Of a DNA stretch of 64,000 bases, positions 1-9,627 are shown one piece after another; the first letter of the stretch is position 1; each line of letters opens with the position of its first letter. The position numbers and the translations under genes are program-made. The stretch comes from Campylorhamphus procurvoides (taxonomy: Eukaryota > Chordata > Aves > Passeriformes > Dendrocolaptidae). The notes beneath the pieces were generated by a model. It was not told the DNA's origin. It made no database searches and worked only from the letters and a program-made list of their open reading frames with translations. The stretch lies in the NCBI GenBank assembly GCA_013396655.1, contig WBMV01006535.1, forward strand, positions 94,707-158,706, in the 5' to 3' direction.

Positions 1-3000
1 ACTCCTAATTAAAACCATGTTATTTTTGTCAAAAATAGATTTGCGTAAGTAAGAAGCCATCAGTTTTCAATTAATAGCTAAATGTAGATTTAAATTACAA
101 GTGAACATGAAATGTCAAAAATATGAAAAACCATTCAAAATAATTAACACTTACTTTTTCTAATACAAACACAAAGAAAAAAAAGAGATTAATAAGATGA
201 TGGCTATGATTATAATTACCTTCTATTACGATGATTAGAACAAGAATACAATATAAATCTTAAGCAGATGCTGAAACAATTGTTAGGCTAAGAGATAACA
301 ATTGTACTTGTATGATTATTCTTTCCTTTTCCTCTGGCATATTATAATTGAAGCTTTGGTGATTCATTATGAATTTAGTGTTCTTTATGTGTTACCAGGA
401 AACATTTTGCAGTCTGCATTATGTAATATAGATGTTTTCTAGATTTTTTTTGAAAGTGCATGTAAACTGTGTGGTTTCCAACCATTGAAAAGGACTGAGC
501 TGTTCCATTTTCCTTTCTACCTTTCTAAGCTTGCATGCAAGAGCTAGAAATCCCATATCCAGTCATGCTAGGACTCTCTTCCACAGAAATATTTCAGCGG
601 TCTCAATATCCCTCACTTGATGTAATTGCTTATCAATATTTTCTTTAAATGATCAAATATGTAAATGAGACTGCATTCAGATTAAAAACTCTAGTGCCAT
701 ATATTTTTATTTTGATGTAAACTATATCAAGAACAAAAAGTGTTTGAAATAATTTTAACTTCAGCATAAAAAAAAAAATCAACTATATGACCTTTAGAAA
801 AAAATTGTGATAGTTATTAAAATTTCAACGCTTTTATTCCCTTAACCTCCTACAAAAGACAGAAGTATTATGAATTTTAAATTATTGGCCTTCTTTAATG
901 ATAAAACCAATATCAGCTTCATATAAAAACCTTAAAAATACAGACTTTATGAAGATCAGAATAAGCGAAGATAATGAGGAAAAATCATCCCAGAAAAATT
1001 TCCTATGAAAATACACCTGAAACTAGCTCAGGATTAATAATTAAAATAAAACAAAATTAAATTAAAATAAAATAAATTAAAGTCAGTGTTGTGTTTTCTG
1101 TTATGTTAAGCATGTGTTGGAAGTCTTGCTTAGACTAAACAAATAATAAATATCAGGAAATAATTTAATTTTACCTATGAAAGAACCAACAAATTCTGGT
1201 CTCATGTTCAGACTTTTGTTTCTTAATTAGACAAACTAAACATTGTTTAATATGACCGTTAGGGAAAAAGAAACTGGAAAGAAAAAGCCAGACAACAAGG
1301 AATTTGTGTGTCAACAAATAGGTGGTATGCCTGCCATAGAATGAATGCTGTACACAGAAAATTAGTAGTCCAAAGGAGATGCTGCAATTTTAAAGGGAGG
1401 GAAGAAGACAGAACAAGGAATTAGATTAGTACCCAGAAAGACCTGCTGTTTGTTTCTAATAAAATTGTATCTTCACAGGTTGCAGTCAGGGGATGGTAGG
1501 TCTGGGGATAAATTTACAGTATGTGCATGCCAAATATCTATTTTTTTTTAAGTTGCTTTAATCCTAGTGATAAAATAAATATTATTGTGTCTGCTCAGTC
1601 ATTGTATCCATAGCTCTTTGCCAGCTTCTTGAGGGAAGTATCATAGGCATTTATCTAGTCAATATCTACAGAAAAACCCTGACTACTTAACGAGCAGATG
1701 CAAAATTCAACCTAAAAGGCTGGAAAATATAAATTCTATTTATTGATAGGCAAATAAGAAAAAGTAACCTGAGAAAAGCAATAATAATCCAGAAAGACCA
1801 GCGCCTCCTTCTTGGACAGGTAAGAACCTTTATTTCTGTGGTACTGAGCCGACTGGAGTTGATGACAATACAAAATTTTCTGCATTTCACAGGATTTCTC
1901 TGATTAAATTAAAGAATATTTACACATATTCTGAAATATGTCTCAGGTATTGGAGTAAGCTTTTGCTCAATAATTTGTTGGATCACAGTTTTGTTTACTA
2001 ACTAGTTCTTTACTTTATGCTATCAGCAGCAGAATTCACAAGGGGTTCAGTGACCTTTGGCTTCAGGCTACAGTGAATATCAATGGGCTTGCAGTAGTTA
2101 TGGTCGGTGGGTAAGCAGAGTGAAAAGGCAAATTCAAAAAAACCCACACTATTCCATCACAAACAAAGGAAGTAAAATAGGAAACAAAAGTCCCATGCTT
2201 CGTTTGTCTGATGCCATCAGGTGGAGAACACAAGTTTGGCAGAAGTTCAAGTGGCCTAGATGTTTAAATTTGTAAAGGCTCTGCAAATTTCTTGGAATAC
2301 ACTACAAAGAGTGATTACACATAATTCAAAATCATAACTGAAGGTATAATAGAATCTCCTCACCTACAGGATGTACTTCAGCTGTGCACAGGCTGCATGT
2401 ATTTTCCAGTATAATGAATATTTTAATTGCTTTTGACAAATTAAGATGCACTCTTTCATTGAGTCAGCTAACTGCAGCAGATTGGCTAAAAATGACAGAT
2501 GACAGGATAATGATAACTAAGAAATTAGGCAGATGAGAAAGATTCTTTTAAAAGAACCCCACTGTAACTACCTTGTGTCACAGCATCCTTTCTTGTCAAT
2601 GTGAGCTTTATTAATCAACACAGACACAGAGAGGCATCCTTAATAAAAGAAGAGGTTGAAAGATACCTGCTCCTCTAGATCCCTGTTAGAAGGTAAAAAA
2701 AAAAAAAAGAATCAAATCTGTATTTTCCACTTTAAATGAGAGCAGATATACTCTATTTCAACAGTTAATCATGGTTAGGAGTCATTTTACTGAAATCTCA
2801 ACAGTCTGTTTGCCTACTGCTTCTCCCTTGCAGTACTTAAAATTCGTATGGAAATGCTAAACGAAATGTAGAGTCACTTTGAAATTCTTTCATGCCAAAG
2901 CATCCTTTAGTCTTGTTATGAACTGATAAGAAGAATTTTGGTTGCATTGATCTTGTACAAGCTGCTTAACATTACTAATCACAACACAAAACAGAAAGAA

Positions 3001-3074
3001 GCAGAGTAGGATGTCTATTTGACCTTCCAATGCTTATTGTCTCTCCGTCTCTAGTGACACATATTTAAGTGTTT
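1..3074. other. AT-rich non-coding DNA, no gene seen
   Basis: No open frame here looks like a protein, and I see no splice-flanked exon or RNA gene. The content is AT-rich with few CpGs. Local low-complexity patches are an A/T-only stretch of repeated AAATTAAA/AAATAAA words at about 1035-1082 and a run of A at 2695-2708. The small open frames at 1687-1890 (minus) and 2057-2275 (plus) have no recognisable motif and are of a length expected by chance in AT-rich DNA. Confidence 0.7.
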
Positions 3075-3155
3075 TATGTATATATATAATATATATACAC
3101 ATTATATATATTATATGTATAATATAATATATTATGTATATAATATATATATTCA
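3075..3155. repeat. AT dinucleotide-rich microsatellite
   Basis: About 80 bp made almost only of A and T in alternating TATA/ATAT words with scattered C and G. Much of it is self-complementary, so cruciform extrusion or replication slippage is possible. It directly abuts the left edge of the LTR at 3156. Confidence 0.85.
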
Positions 3156-3740
3156 TGATTTAAACCCAGTTGGCAACCAAGCACCATGCAGCCACTTGCT
3201 CAACTCCCCCCACCAGCAGAACTGGAGAGAGAAGCAAAAGGGTAAAACCTAGACAACTCATGAGTTAACAACAGTTTAATAAGGAAAGCAAAATCCATGC
3301 ACAGAAGCAGAGGAGAACAAGGGATTGATTCACTGCTTCCCACGGTCAGGGAAGTGTTCTGCTACCTCCTGGAAAGCAGGTTTCCATCATGTGCAATGGC
3401 TACTTGAGAAGACTAAAACTGTCACTCCAAACATCTCTCCCTTCCTCCTTCTTTTCCCCCACTTTATATCCTGAACGTGATGCCATATAGTATGTAATAT
3501 CCCCTTGGTCAGTTGGAGTCAGCTGTCCTGACTCTGTCTCCTCCAACTTTCCCACTCATCCCAGTCTCACCAGAGTGATGGTATGGAAAACTGAAAAACC
3601 TTTGGCTCTGTGTAAGAACTGCTCAGCAATAACAAAAACATCTCTGTATTATCATCACTGTTTTCAGCACAAATACAAAGTGTAGCCCAACTCAAGACAG
3701 TATGAAGGAAACGAACTTCAGCCCAGCCAAAACAAGCACA
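3156..3740 (-). mobile_element. Solo LTR of an avian endogenous retrovirus (minus strand)
   Basis: A 585-bp block that, read on the minus strand, begins TGTGCTTGTTTTGGCTGGGC and ends at CA opposite the TG at 3156. I recognise the order of segments from an LTR family widespread in neoavian genomes: a U3 start with the 'GGCTGGG' motif, a TATAAA box (complement of 3463-3468), a CT-rich stretch, an ATTAAA polyadenylation signal (complement of 3275-3280), then U5 with the 'GAGTTGTCTAGGTTTTACCC' region. No gag, pol or env sequence lies on either side, so it is a solo LTR. The 5-bp flanks (attca and tacac) do not match, so no target duplication is visible. The family name is not certain; it looks ERVL-like. 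Confidence 0.8.
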
Positions 3741-4545
3741 TACACACATTTTCTCTCTAACATCAGGAAGTTACTAGAGAAAGAATGGTTATCATAGTAA
3801 GAAGCTGAAGTTAATTAGTTTTTTGAAGAGAATGTTGATTGAATCAAGTGTTCTCTAATTGCATATGTACAAAAATATGAGTTTAATCTAACAGACAAAA
3901 TAATCTCTATGATTAATACATGAAAACTGATGCTGGAAAAATAATCTCACTTTTTGTTAAAAAGGAACAACCACAGAAAGAGCATCCCAAAGGCAGTGAA
4001 CTTCCCTTCATGAGACATGAAGTCTGATCAGTTTGGAGGAAGACTACATGAGAAAGAAGTAAAATCTTAAATCCTGCAGCTTGCTTGAGAGCAACAAAAC
4101 CAGAAGGCACAGCATAATCAGGTCAAACTACAAGCAGGCCTGATTGGTTATGGACCAGGCAGAGGAGTCTTGTTTAAATCATTTCAGGGCAGTGAGGTAG
4201 GTGACACAGTACTCATATAGCTGCTTGGCTCTTGTAAATGTCTTACTGCTACCATTAAATCACTTGCGGTGTGTTTCATGGGAAGGCTGAGTTGTCCTGC
4301 TGCGCAGCGACTTCAAATGTTAATGGCTTTCTTGGAAACTGATTTCCAGTGCAGGCCTGCTACCAGGCTGCTGAAAAGTTGCTCTGAAATTTAATTTCTG
4401 CACAGCTGTAAAAGGGTGAATATACTGGGCTATATGTGTAATATTTATCACATAACAAACTGATGGGCTGAGTCACATAAGCCTGTTATAAATCACATTT
4501 ATCTGGCATCTCTGCCCTAACTGCCTTTGTCCTTTAAATCTTTTT
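3741..4545. other. Non-coding spacer, nothing recognised
   Basis: AT-rich sequence between the LTR and the CR1 element. The minus open frame at 3913-4110 shows no domain and is probably chance. Confidence 0.6.
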
Positions 4546-5132
4546 CACAGAATCTGTTCAATAATGAAATACCAGGTTTTAAGAGACCTCCAGGATCACC
4601 TGATCCAACCTTTCTTGGCAAAAGAATGGTCTAGACAAGCTGGGCCAGCATCTTGTCCAGCTGAGTTTTAAAAGTGTCCAATACTGGGGAATCTTCCATG
4701 GGGAGATTATTCAAATGGCTGATTGTTCTCATTGTGAAAAATTTTCCTCTTGTGTCCATCTGGAATCTCCCCAGGACCAACTTGTAGCCATTACCCCTCG
4801 TCTTTTCCATGTGACTCAATGTAAAAAGGGAGTCTCCATCTTCTTTGTACCCAACCTTTTAATACTGGTACATGGTAATAAGGTCTTCTCTAAACCTTGT
4901 TTTCTCAAGGCTGAACAAACCTAGTTCTCTCAGCCTTTCCTCATATAGCAAGCTTCCCAGCCCTTCTCTGGGCCATCTCCAGCCTGTCCACATCATTTTG
5001 GTTTTGTGGGGTTTTTTTTGTTTGGTTGTTTTTGTTGTTTTTTAGGGTGTTTTTTTTTAATAGCAGGGTCCAAAAATGAACACAGTGTTCCAGGTGTGGC
5101 CTGAGAAGTGCTGAATAGCATGCTGTTCTCAC
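4546..5132 (-). mobile_element. CR1 LINE, truncated 3' end (minus strand)
   Basis: A chicken-repeat-1 non-LTR retrotransposon fragment, truncated at its 5' end as most CR1 copies are. On the minus strand, 5132-4941 still reads as the end of the CR1 reverse-transcriptase ORF, with the recognisable motif LRPHLEHCVHFW followed by an RLEMAQRRA segment. After a frame break, 4819-4631 continues with TRGNGYKL, GKFFTMR and HLNNLPME, the last conserved part of ORF2. The 3' UTR then runs to about 4546, where the complement of the usual 'agaatc' tail is found. The 'tttcctcatatagcaag' and 'gaccaacttgtagcc' words on the plus strand are the usual CR1 landmarks. A T/G-rich tract interrupts it at 4996-5058. 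It is a dead copy with frameshifts. Confidence 0.92.
4996..5058. repeat. T/G-rich low-complexity tract inside the CR1
   Basis: A run of TTTTG, GGTTTT and TTTGTT words with no counterpart in CR1. It splits the reverse-transcriptase remnant, so it expanded or inserted after the CR1 landed. Similar tracts occur at 21.9, 23.2, 45.6 and 59.6 kb, and their A/C-rich complement at 35.9 kb. Confidence 0.8.
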
Positions 5133-5929
5133 ATCCTAAATATCAAAGTAGCAGAAGTAAAAGATACAGCAGTCTTTAATCTTGCCACTGGAAAATGTGT
5201 ATGTAGAAAGTTCTTCAATGTTCAACAAATTCCTTATAAACTATGGAAAACTATCTCAATCTTGATTTTCATAAAGAGAACTCTCAGGCTAATCTTTTCA
5301 AAGATGCCAAAGGCACACAAGTCCATCTGTAGATTTTTGTGAATTATAACTATTGATATCTGAGTATAGACTGATGCTGCTATTGCTTCTGCTTTAACTA
5401 AACATTAATGATGCTGGGGGATAGGATATTAATGATTTATTGATACAGTGCGAGATATAAAATGTGAAGAGAAGAACTCTTTCAATGTGGTTGTGTTGTA
5501 GGGCTTTTTTACACAGTATAGAGATGGTCTGGTTAGGAACAACACTGCCCTTGGACTTGTGGAAGTGCAAGAATACTAAGTATTTCTGTCACTGAGTTAC
5601 CTTTCACTATATAAATGAGTTTAAGTTACTTAAACTCTTTTATATATTTCAGCAATTAAATCCTGTGAATAAGATTTTACAAATAAACATATTTTTTTTT
5701 GAAATTATTGTGGGATGTAGTGAACTATGGTGTAAACCATATGGATGTTTTGATACATGTTTAAGTAACTTAAAAAAATTACCTATGACTTGGAAATAAT
5801 TTGGCCACCCTAATAATATTTATCTTTTATCATTATTCTAAAAAAATCTGAGGAATATTTTTTGTTAGCACTTTTTCTCAAACCCACCATATTATCACTT
5901 TATATTGCTGTCTTACATTTCAAGTTAAG
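5133..5929. other. Non-coding spacer with one hairpin
   Basis: AT-rich sequence with no gene. Its only structural feature is the hairpin at 5608-5646, listed separately. Confidence 0.6.
5608..5646. repeat. AT-rich inverted repeat (hairpin), 18-bp arms, 3-nt loop
   Basis: The arms 5608-5625 and 5629-5646 pair at 17 of 18 positions around the loop TTA. The inner nine pairs are GAGTTTAAG against CTTAAACTC; the only mismatch is T5616 against T5638. This could form a cruciform or an RNA hairpin if transcribed. The tiny loop and AT content argue against a typical microRNA precursor. Confidence 0.85.
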
Positions 5930-6216
5930 TAACAGACTCCAAGCCCAATTGGTCTCAGCCACCAACCTTGAGAAGAGGGCACGGACCGTGACTTCCCCAG
6001 CACATGGAGAGGAGCAAACAGCCAGCAATGTATCCAGGCTAGGAAGAGTCCAGAATCTTTCTGCCTGGCCAAATGCCTCCAGCTTCCAGCCCAGACCAAT
6101 GAGGAGATCAAGAATGTCAAGCTTTTTCAGGGATCCAGTTGTGGGAAAGGTAGAAATTTTGCTGCTCTGGTTGCTAGCTAAAATCTGGTATCACACCTCT
6201 TCTTTGATCCACTTGC
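5930..6216. other. GC-elevated block next to an LTR, unclassified
   Basis: This block is clearly richer in GC than its surroundings and joins the U5 side of the minus-strand LTR at 6217. It may be leader or gag-region sequence of the same endogenous retrovirus, read on the minus strand. The open frames on both strands (plus 5862-6365, minus 5920-6120) have no motif I can name, and the plus one runs antisense across the LTR. I cannot find a clear primer-binding site: a TGG lies five bases past the presumed LTR end, but what follows does not resemble a tRNA 3' end I know. Confidence 0.35.
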
Positions 6217-6537
6217 TGTTTGCGGCAGCTGGAAGGTTCGCTCCCCCCTTTCCCACCCCCCCCATCGGCCACGTAGTCCCCAGACGTCCCGGCAAAGAGA
6301 CACACAGAGTCAGCAGGATAGGGAAGCAAAGAGGGAGTTTATTACCATGGCCAGGGTATTTATAGGGCTTCACCGCCTATAGGATTTGAGGGTTGAGAAC
6401 CAATGGGGTTTACAAAGGACCAATAAGGGGAGGTTTCACATCTCCTGGCCAAGGTACATTCTTGCATACTAATTAGGAAGATAAGGGGTCTGGGGAAGGA
6501 GGTGATTCAGGGGAAAAAGCAAAGACTTCATTTTACA
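6217..6537 (-). mobile_element. LTR of an endogenous retrovirus (minus strand)
   Basis: About 321 bp, read on the minus strand from TGTAAAATGAAG (6537) to GCCGCAAACA (6217), so it has TG...CA ends. In order it shows two ATTGG (inverted CCAAT) boxes, a CTATAAATA promoter element (complement of about 6358-6366), and an AATAAA polyadenylation signal (in 'GGTAATAAACTCC', complement of about 6337-6349), then a GC-rich U5. The close TATA-to-AATAAA spacing is normal for a short retroviral R region. It differs in sequence and length from the LTR at 3.2 kb. Target duplications are not visible (acttgc on the left, atacag on the right), which would also follow if internal sequence remains to the left. 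Confidence 0.7.
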
Positions 6538-9026
6538 ATACAGTAAAAAAGCCTCAGGTTTGTAAAGCACTTTGGTTGGTTTCTTCATCTCCTTCACAGG
6601 CTCACTGTTACAGCTGTTTAATACTGATTGTCTTCAGTAGAGAGACAAAAACCCCACAAAACAACTAACCCATACAAACAAGGATTTTTTTTTAATCTAT
6701 TCTGGATTACATTATTAAATTTTTATTGAAGACTAATCGAAGGCATTTATAAGGTTGTGGAACCCAGATTGCCATTCTGGTGTGCTAGGCATTTCATTAA
6801 TATTAGTGATAAACAATTAACAACGCAAATGTTTTAATCAACAAAAAGAAAACAGATAGACTTTTCAGTGAGAACTGACTTGCACAAAATCACTCAGATA
6901 GTCAATTTGATTTTGCTCCTGATTGTAAACATAGGAATCATATAGATAAACCACCATGAGCAGAAGGTATCTGCCTGAATTTTCAGCCAATGTATTACAC
7001 TAGACTTTCAATATTGAAGTTCTTTATAATCAGCAAGACAGTGTTTCTCAATTGAAATTTTATTTTGTTTTTTTTGTCAGCAGCAAAATTTTCACTCACT
7101 TAAGTAAGGCAAATATCAGGCTTGATTGTCCTAATTAAATTACTTATAAGCACCAAAGTAGCACAATTTGACCTTCATGTGTAAAGTGAATGTATATGGA
7201 CTCCACAGACAAATTAATTTGAAAAATTATTAAGAGGAAAATGGATTTACCATACTTACATCACTCCTGCATTATGCTAATACTTAGTATTACAGCAGCA
7301 GTAGAAAGCTTACCTATTTTACTTACATCACCCCTGCATTATGCTAATACTTTCTGCTACAGTAACATCAACCTGATGAGGCATTAACATGCTCTATCTC
7401 TGAATTGACGTACAGTAGCACCGATGATATGTTAGTTTAAATCACTGTCAAAGTGATGCTGCTGTAATACTGCTATGTTGATGATTTGATATAATATATT
7501 GCCTGAGAAACACCATGCTGATTACATGTCAGTGTAATAGATCATTATTTTCCTGTCACTGTGAGGATACTGCAGAATAATCTATGGAAAAGGAAGGAAG
7601 AAAATCTGACAGAAATAATCTCTAAGAAAAGCAAAACTTCTCTAAGTATTCATTAAAATATCTGCTTATTTAGTCACAAAGGGTTTAAGGAAAGCAAGAA
7701 CATAATTTTGCCATAATCAAGGATAAACAAATATCAATATAGGTTTCCTATTTTTTTCCTGCAAATAAAACAAGAATAAAATAGAGAAATTATGTTCAGA
7801 AGTAAATGTCTCTGAGACAGTCATTCTGGTTTACATTAATGTTGATCTACAAAGCAGACTGAAACGAGAATTAAAAGAACATGAGCTAGATTAATAGAAA
7901 CTGAGGGAGTTAAAGGCTGACCCCCAAAGACACCTAACACAATGACTCTTTGGGAAATACAGAGCACATGTCTTTTAGATGTCTTTGGTATACAGGTGAA
8001 TAACTAAGGATTGTCAAGAGACATTTCTTCTTGTCCCATAACCCCGTAAAGCTCAAGCAATCTTTCCCTGGTTTGAATACAGCAAAACAGCATTATTTTG
8101 TGATTCTTCAGATGCATATGTAAGCATTTGGGAGGAGGATTAACAGAGGTCTCTGACTCTCTTCGGAACAAGGGACTTGGAAACACTTTGAATTTCCCTA
8201 GGGAATGATGACCCAAGAAAAGCCTAAAGCGTTGGTGTTCCTTTTTGCTGTCAGGCATCCAAGGGCTTCATATTCTTTGACAAGGAAAATCTGGAGACCT
8301 GAATGACCTTTCTTCAGATGATATACACAGAAGTTTCTAATTCAGGAAAGTAAAATTCTCTGGAGCTTCAAAACTTCTGAAATTCCTGACTTCCCACATC
8401 TGTATTTTTATAAGCAATTATCTGTCATGAATCACTTTTGTAATACATTTCTGTAATACTTTTACCATCACTACCTGTCAAAAAAGGTTAAGGAAAAAAA
8501 TAATCCTGTTTTCATATGTTTCTTTCTCAGCTGAGCTTTCTGTGCATGTTCAACGTGTAAAAATCATTTAAAAGTGTATGACATGCTGCTGACACAATCA
8601 TCTCTAGTAGAGTGTGCATTAAAATTCACTCTGCTTGCTTCTATTGTGTCGTAAGGGACAGTATCAAGATAATAAGAATAAAATGAAGAAAGGGAGGTAT
8701 GCTTGCATTTCCTGGTACAGCTCATCAGGAACCACCAACAGCCTCAAGAACTACACACATTCTGGGAGGCCACAAGGCTGGACTTCATGACAAACTGAAC
8801 TATGCAAAGGAAGTGACATATTCCTCATTTTTTGTGCTTCTTTTTACAAATTAAATCCAAATATGAGTCACTCTGTAAAACAAAGTGTTTGAGACAGAAG
8901 AGAGGTTTTTTTTCTCTTTCCAGGCCTATTCCTGGTTTAGTGCACTTGAGTTTCTGCTCCCTGCAACACTTTTCAATATAGTCTTATGCCTTTACTGAAG
9001 TTTTTTTTTTCTATAGCAATATATGA
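6538..9026. other. Non-coding AT-rich DNA
   Basis: No gene seen. It contains the repeat structure at 7254-7470, listed separately. The minus open frame at 8004-8258 has no recognisable motif. Confidence 0.6.
7254..7470. repeat. Duplicated 32-bp word plus a 14-bp inverted repeat
   Basis: The 32-bp word at 7254-7285 recurs at 7321-7352 with a single difference (T to C), a 67-bp period. Between the copies, GTATTACAGCAGCA (7287-7300) has an exact 14-bp complement at 7457-7470. The repeated ATGCTAATAC is octamer-like (POU factors bind ATGCTAAT or similar), but binding is only inference. No coding frame spans the block. Confidence 0.75.
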
Positions 9027-9627
9027 CTATAGATAGTTTAGCTTTAAAATATCAAGACAGTCTAAAGCTTCCATTCCTCCTGCTGCAGGCACTGCCATAG
9101 TGACCCATGACCCAGCTAAATCTATTTTAGACTTTCTTGTTTCCTTCATGGCCCAAATGGAAGTTGAGAGAGAAGTTTTGATACCTTTTAACTTCATTCT
9201 TAAATATTTGGTTTTCAAGAAATATCTTTCTCTTCCATAGGGAATTTTAGCTGGTTGTTTCTTGGAGTAATTGTGGAACCTATAGGAAGTGGCACTAGAG
9301 ATTAAGGATGTGGAGGTATTTTTATTAAGCAAGTAATCATCAATCACCTTCTGCTGTGCTGCTGGAAGTGACATATTCTGTATGAGATGGGAAATTAATG
9401 TCTTCATGATTTTGGTATTAACTGTCTCCAGGAACTTTCACAAAATTAGCAATGTTGGTTACTGGCCAGATTTGGGATAGATAATTATGTCTTTCTAATA
9501 CAAAATTCATTCTCACGTTTCGTCTATAACTTGCTGATCTTCTTAGTGCTGCTGCAGTTGACTGATTAGTTATTGTGTTCCCTGGCAGAAATGAGCACCT
9601 GAGGGCAGCAGGAAATTGATAATTAAT
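9027..9627 (-). other. Minus-strand block with open frames, possible exon or pseudogene remnant (unrecognised)
   Basis: On the minus strand a pyrimidine stretch ending CCTGCTGCCCTCAG (about 9598-9611) could be a splice acceptor. The frame after it stays open for about 56 codons (containing STAAALRRSASYRR and IWPVTNIANFVKVPGDS) and then stops. A different frame encodes 126 residues at 9407-9027 with basic, serine-rich composition. I recognise no domain in either. In AT-rich DNA a few 126-codon frames are expected per 64 kb on both strands, so chance is the simplest explanation. I list it because it is one of the few long frames not lying in a repeat. Confidence 0.15.

Noticed and set aside
5862..6365. 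Plus-strand frame of 167 codons, longest non-repeat frame
   Set aside because: Most of it runs antisense through the LTR at 6217-6537 and the GC-rich block beside it; no recognisable domain.
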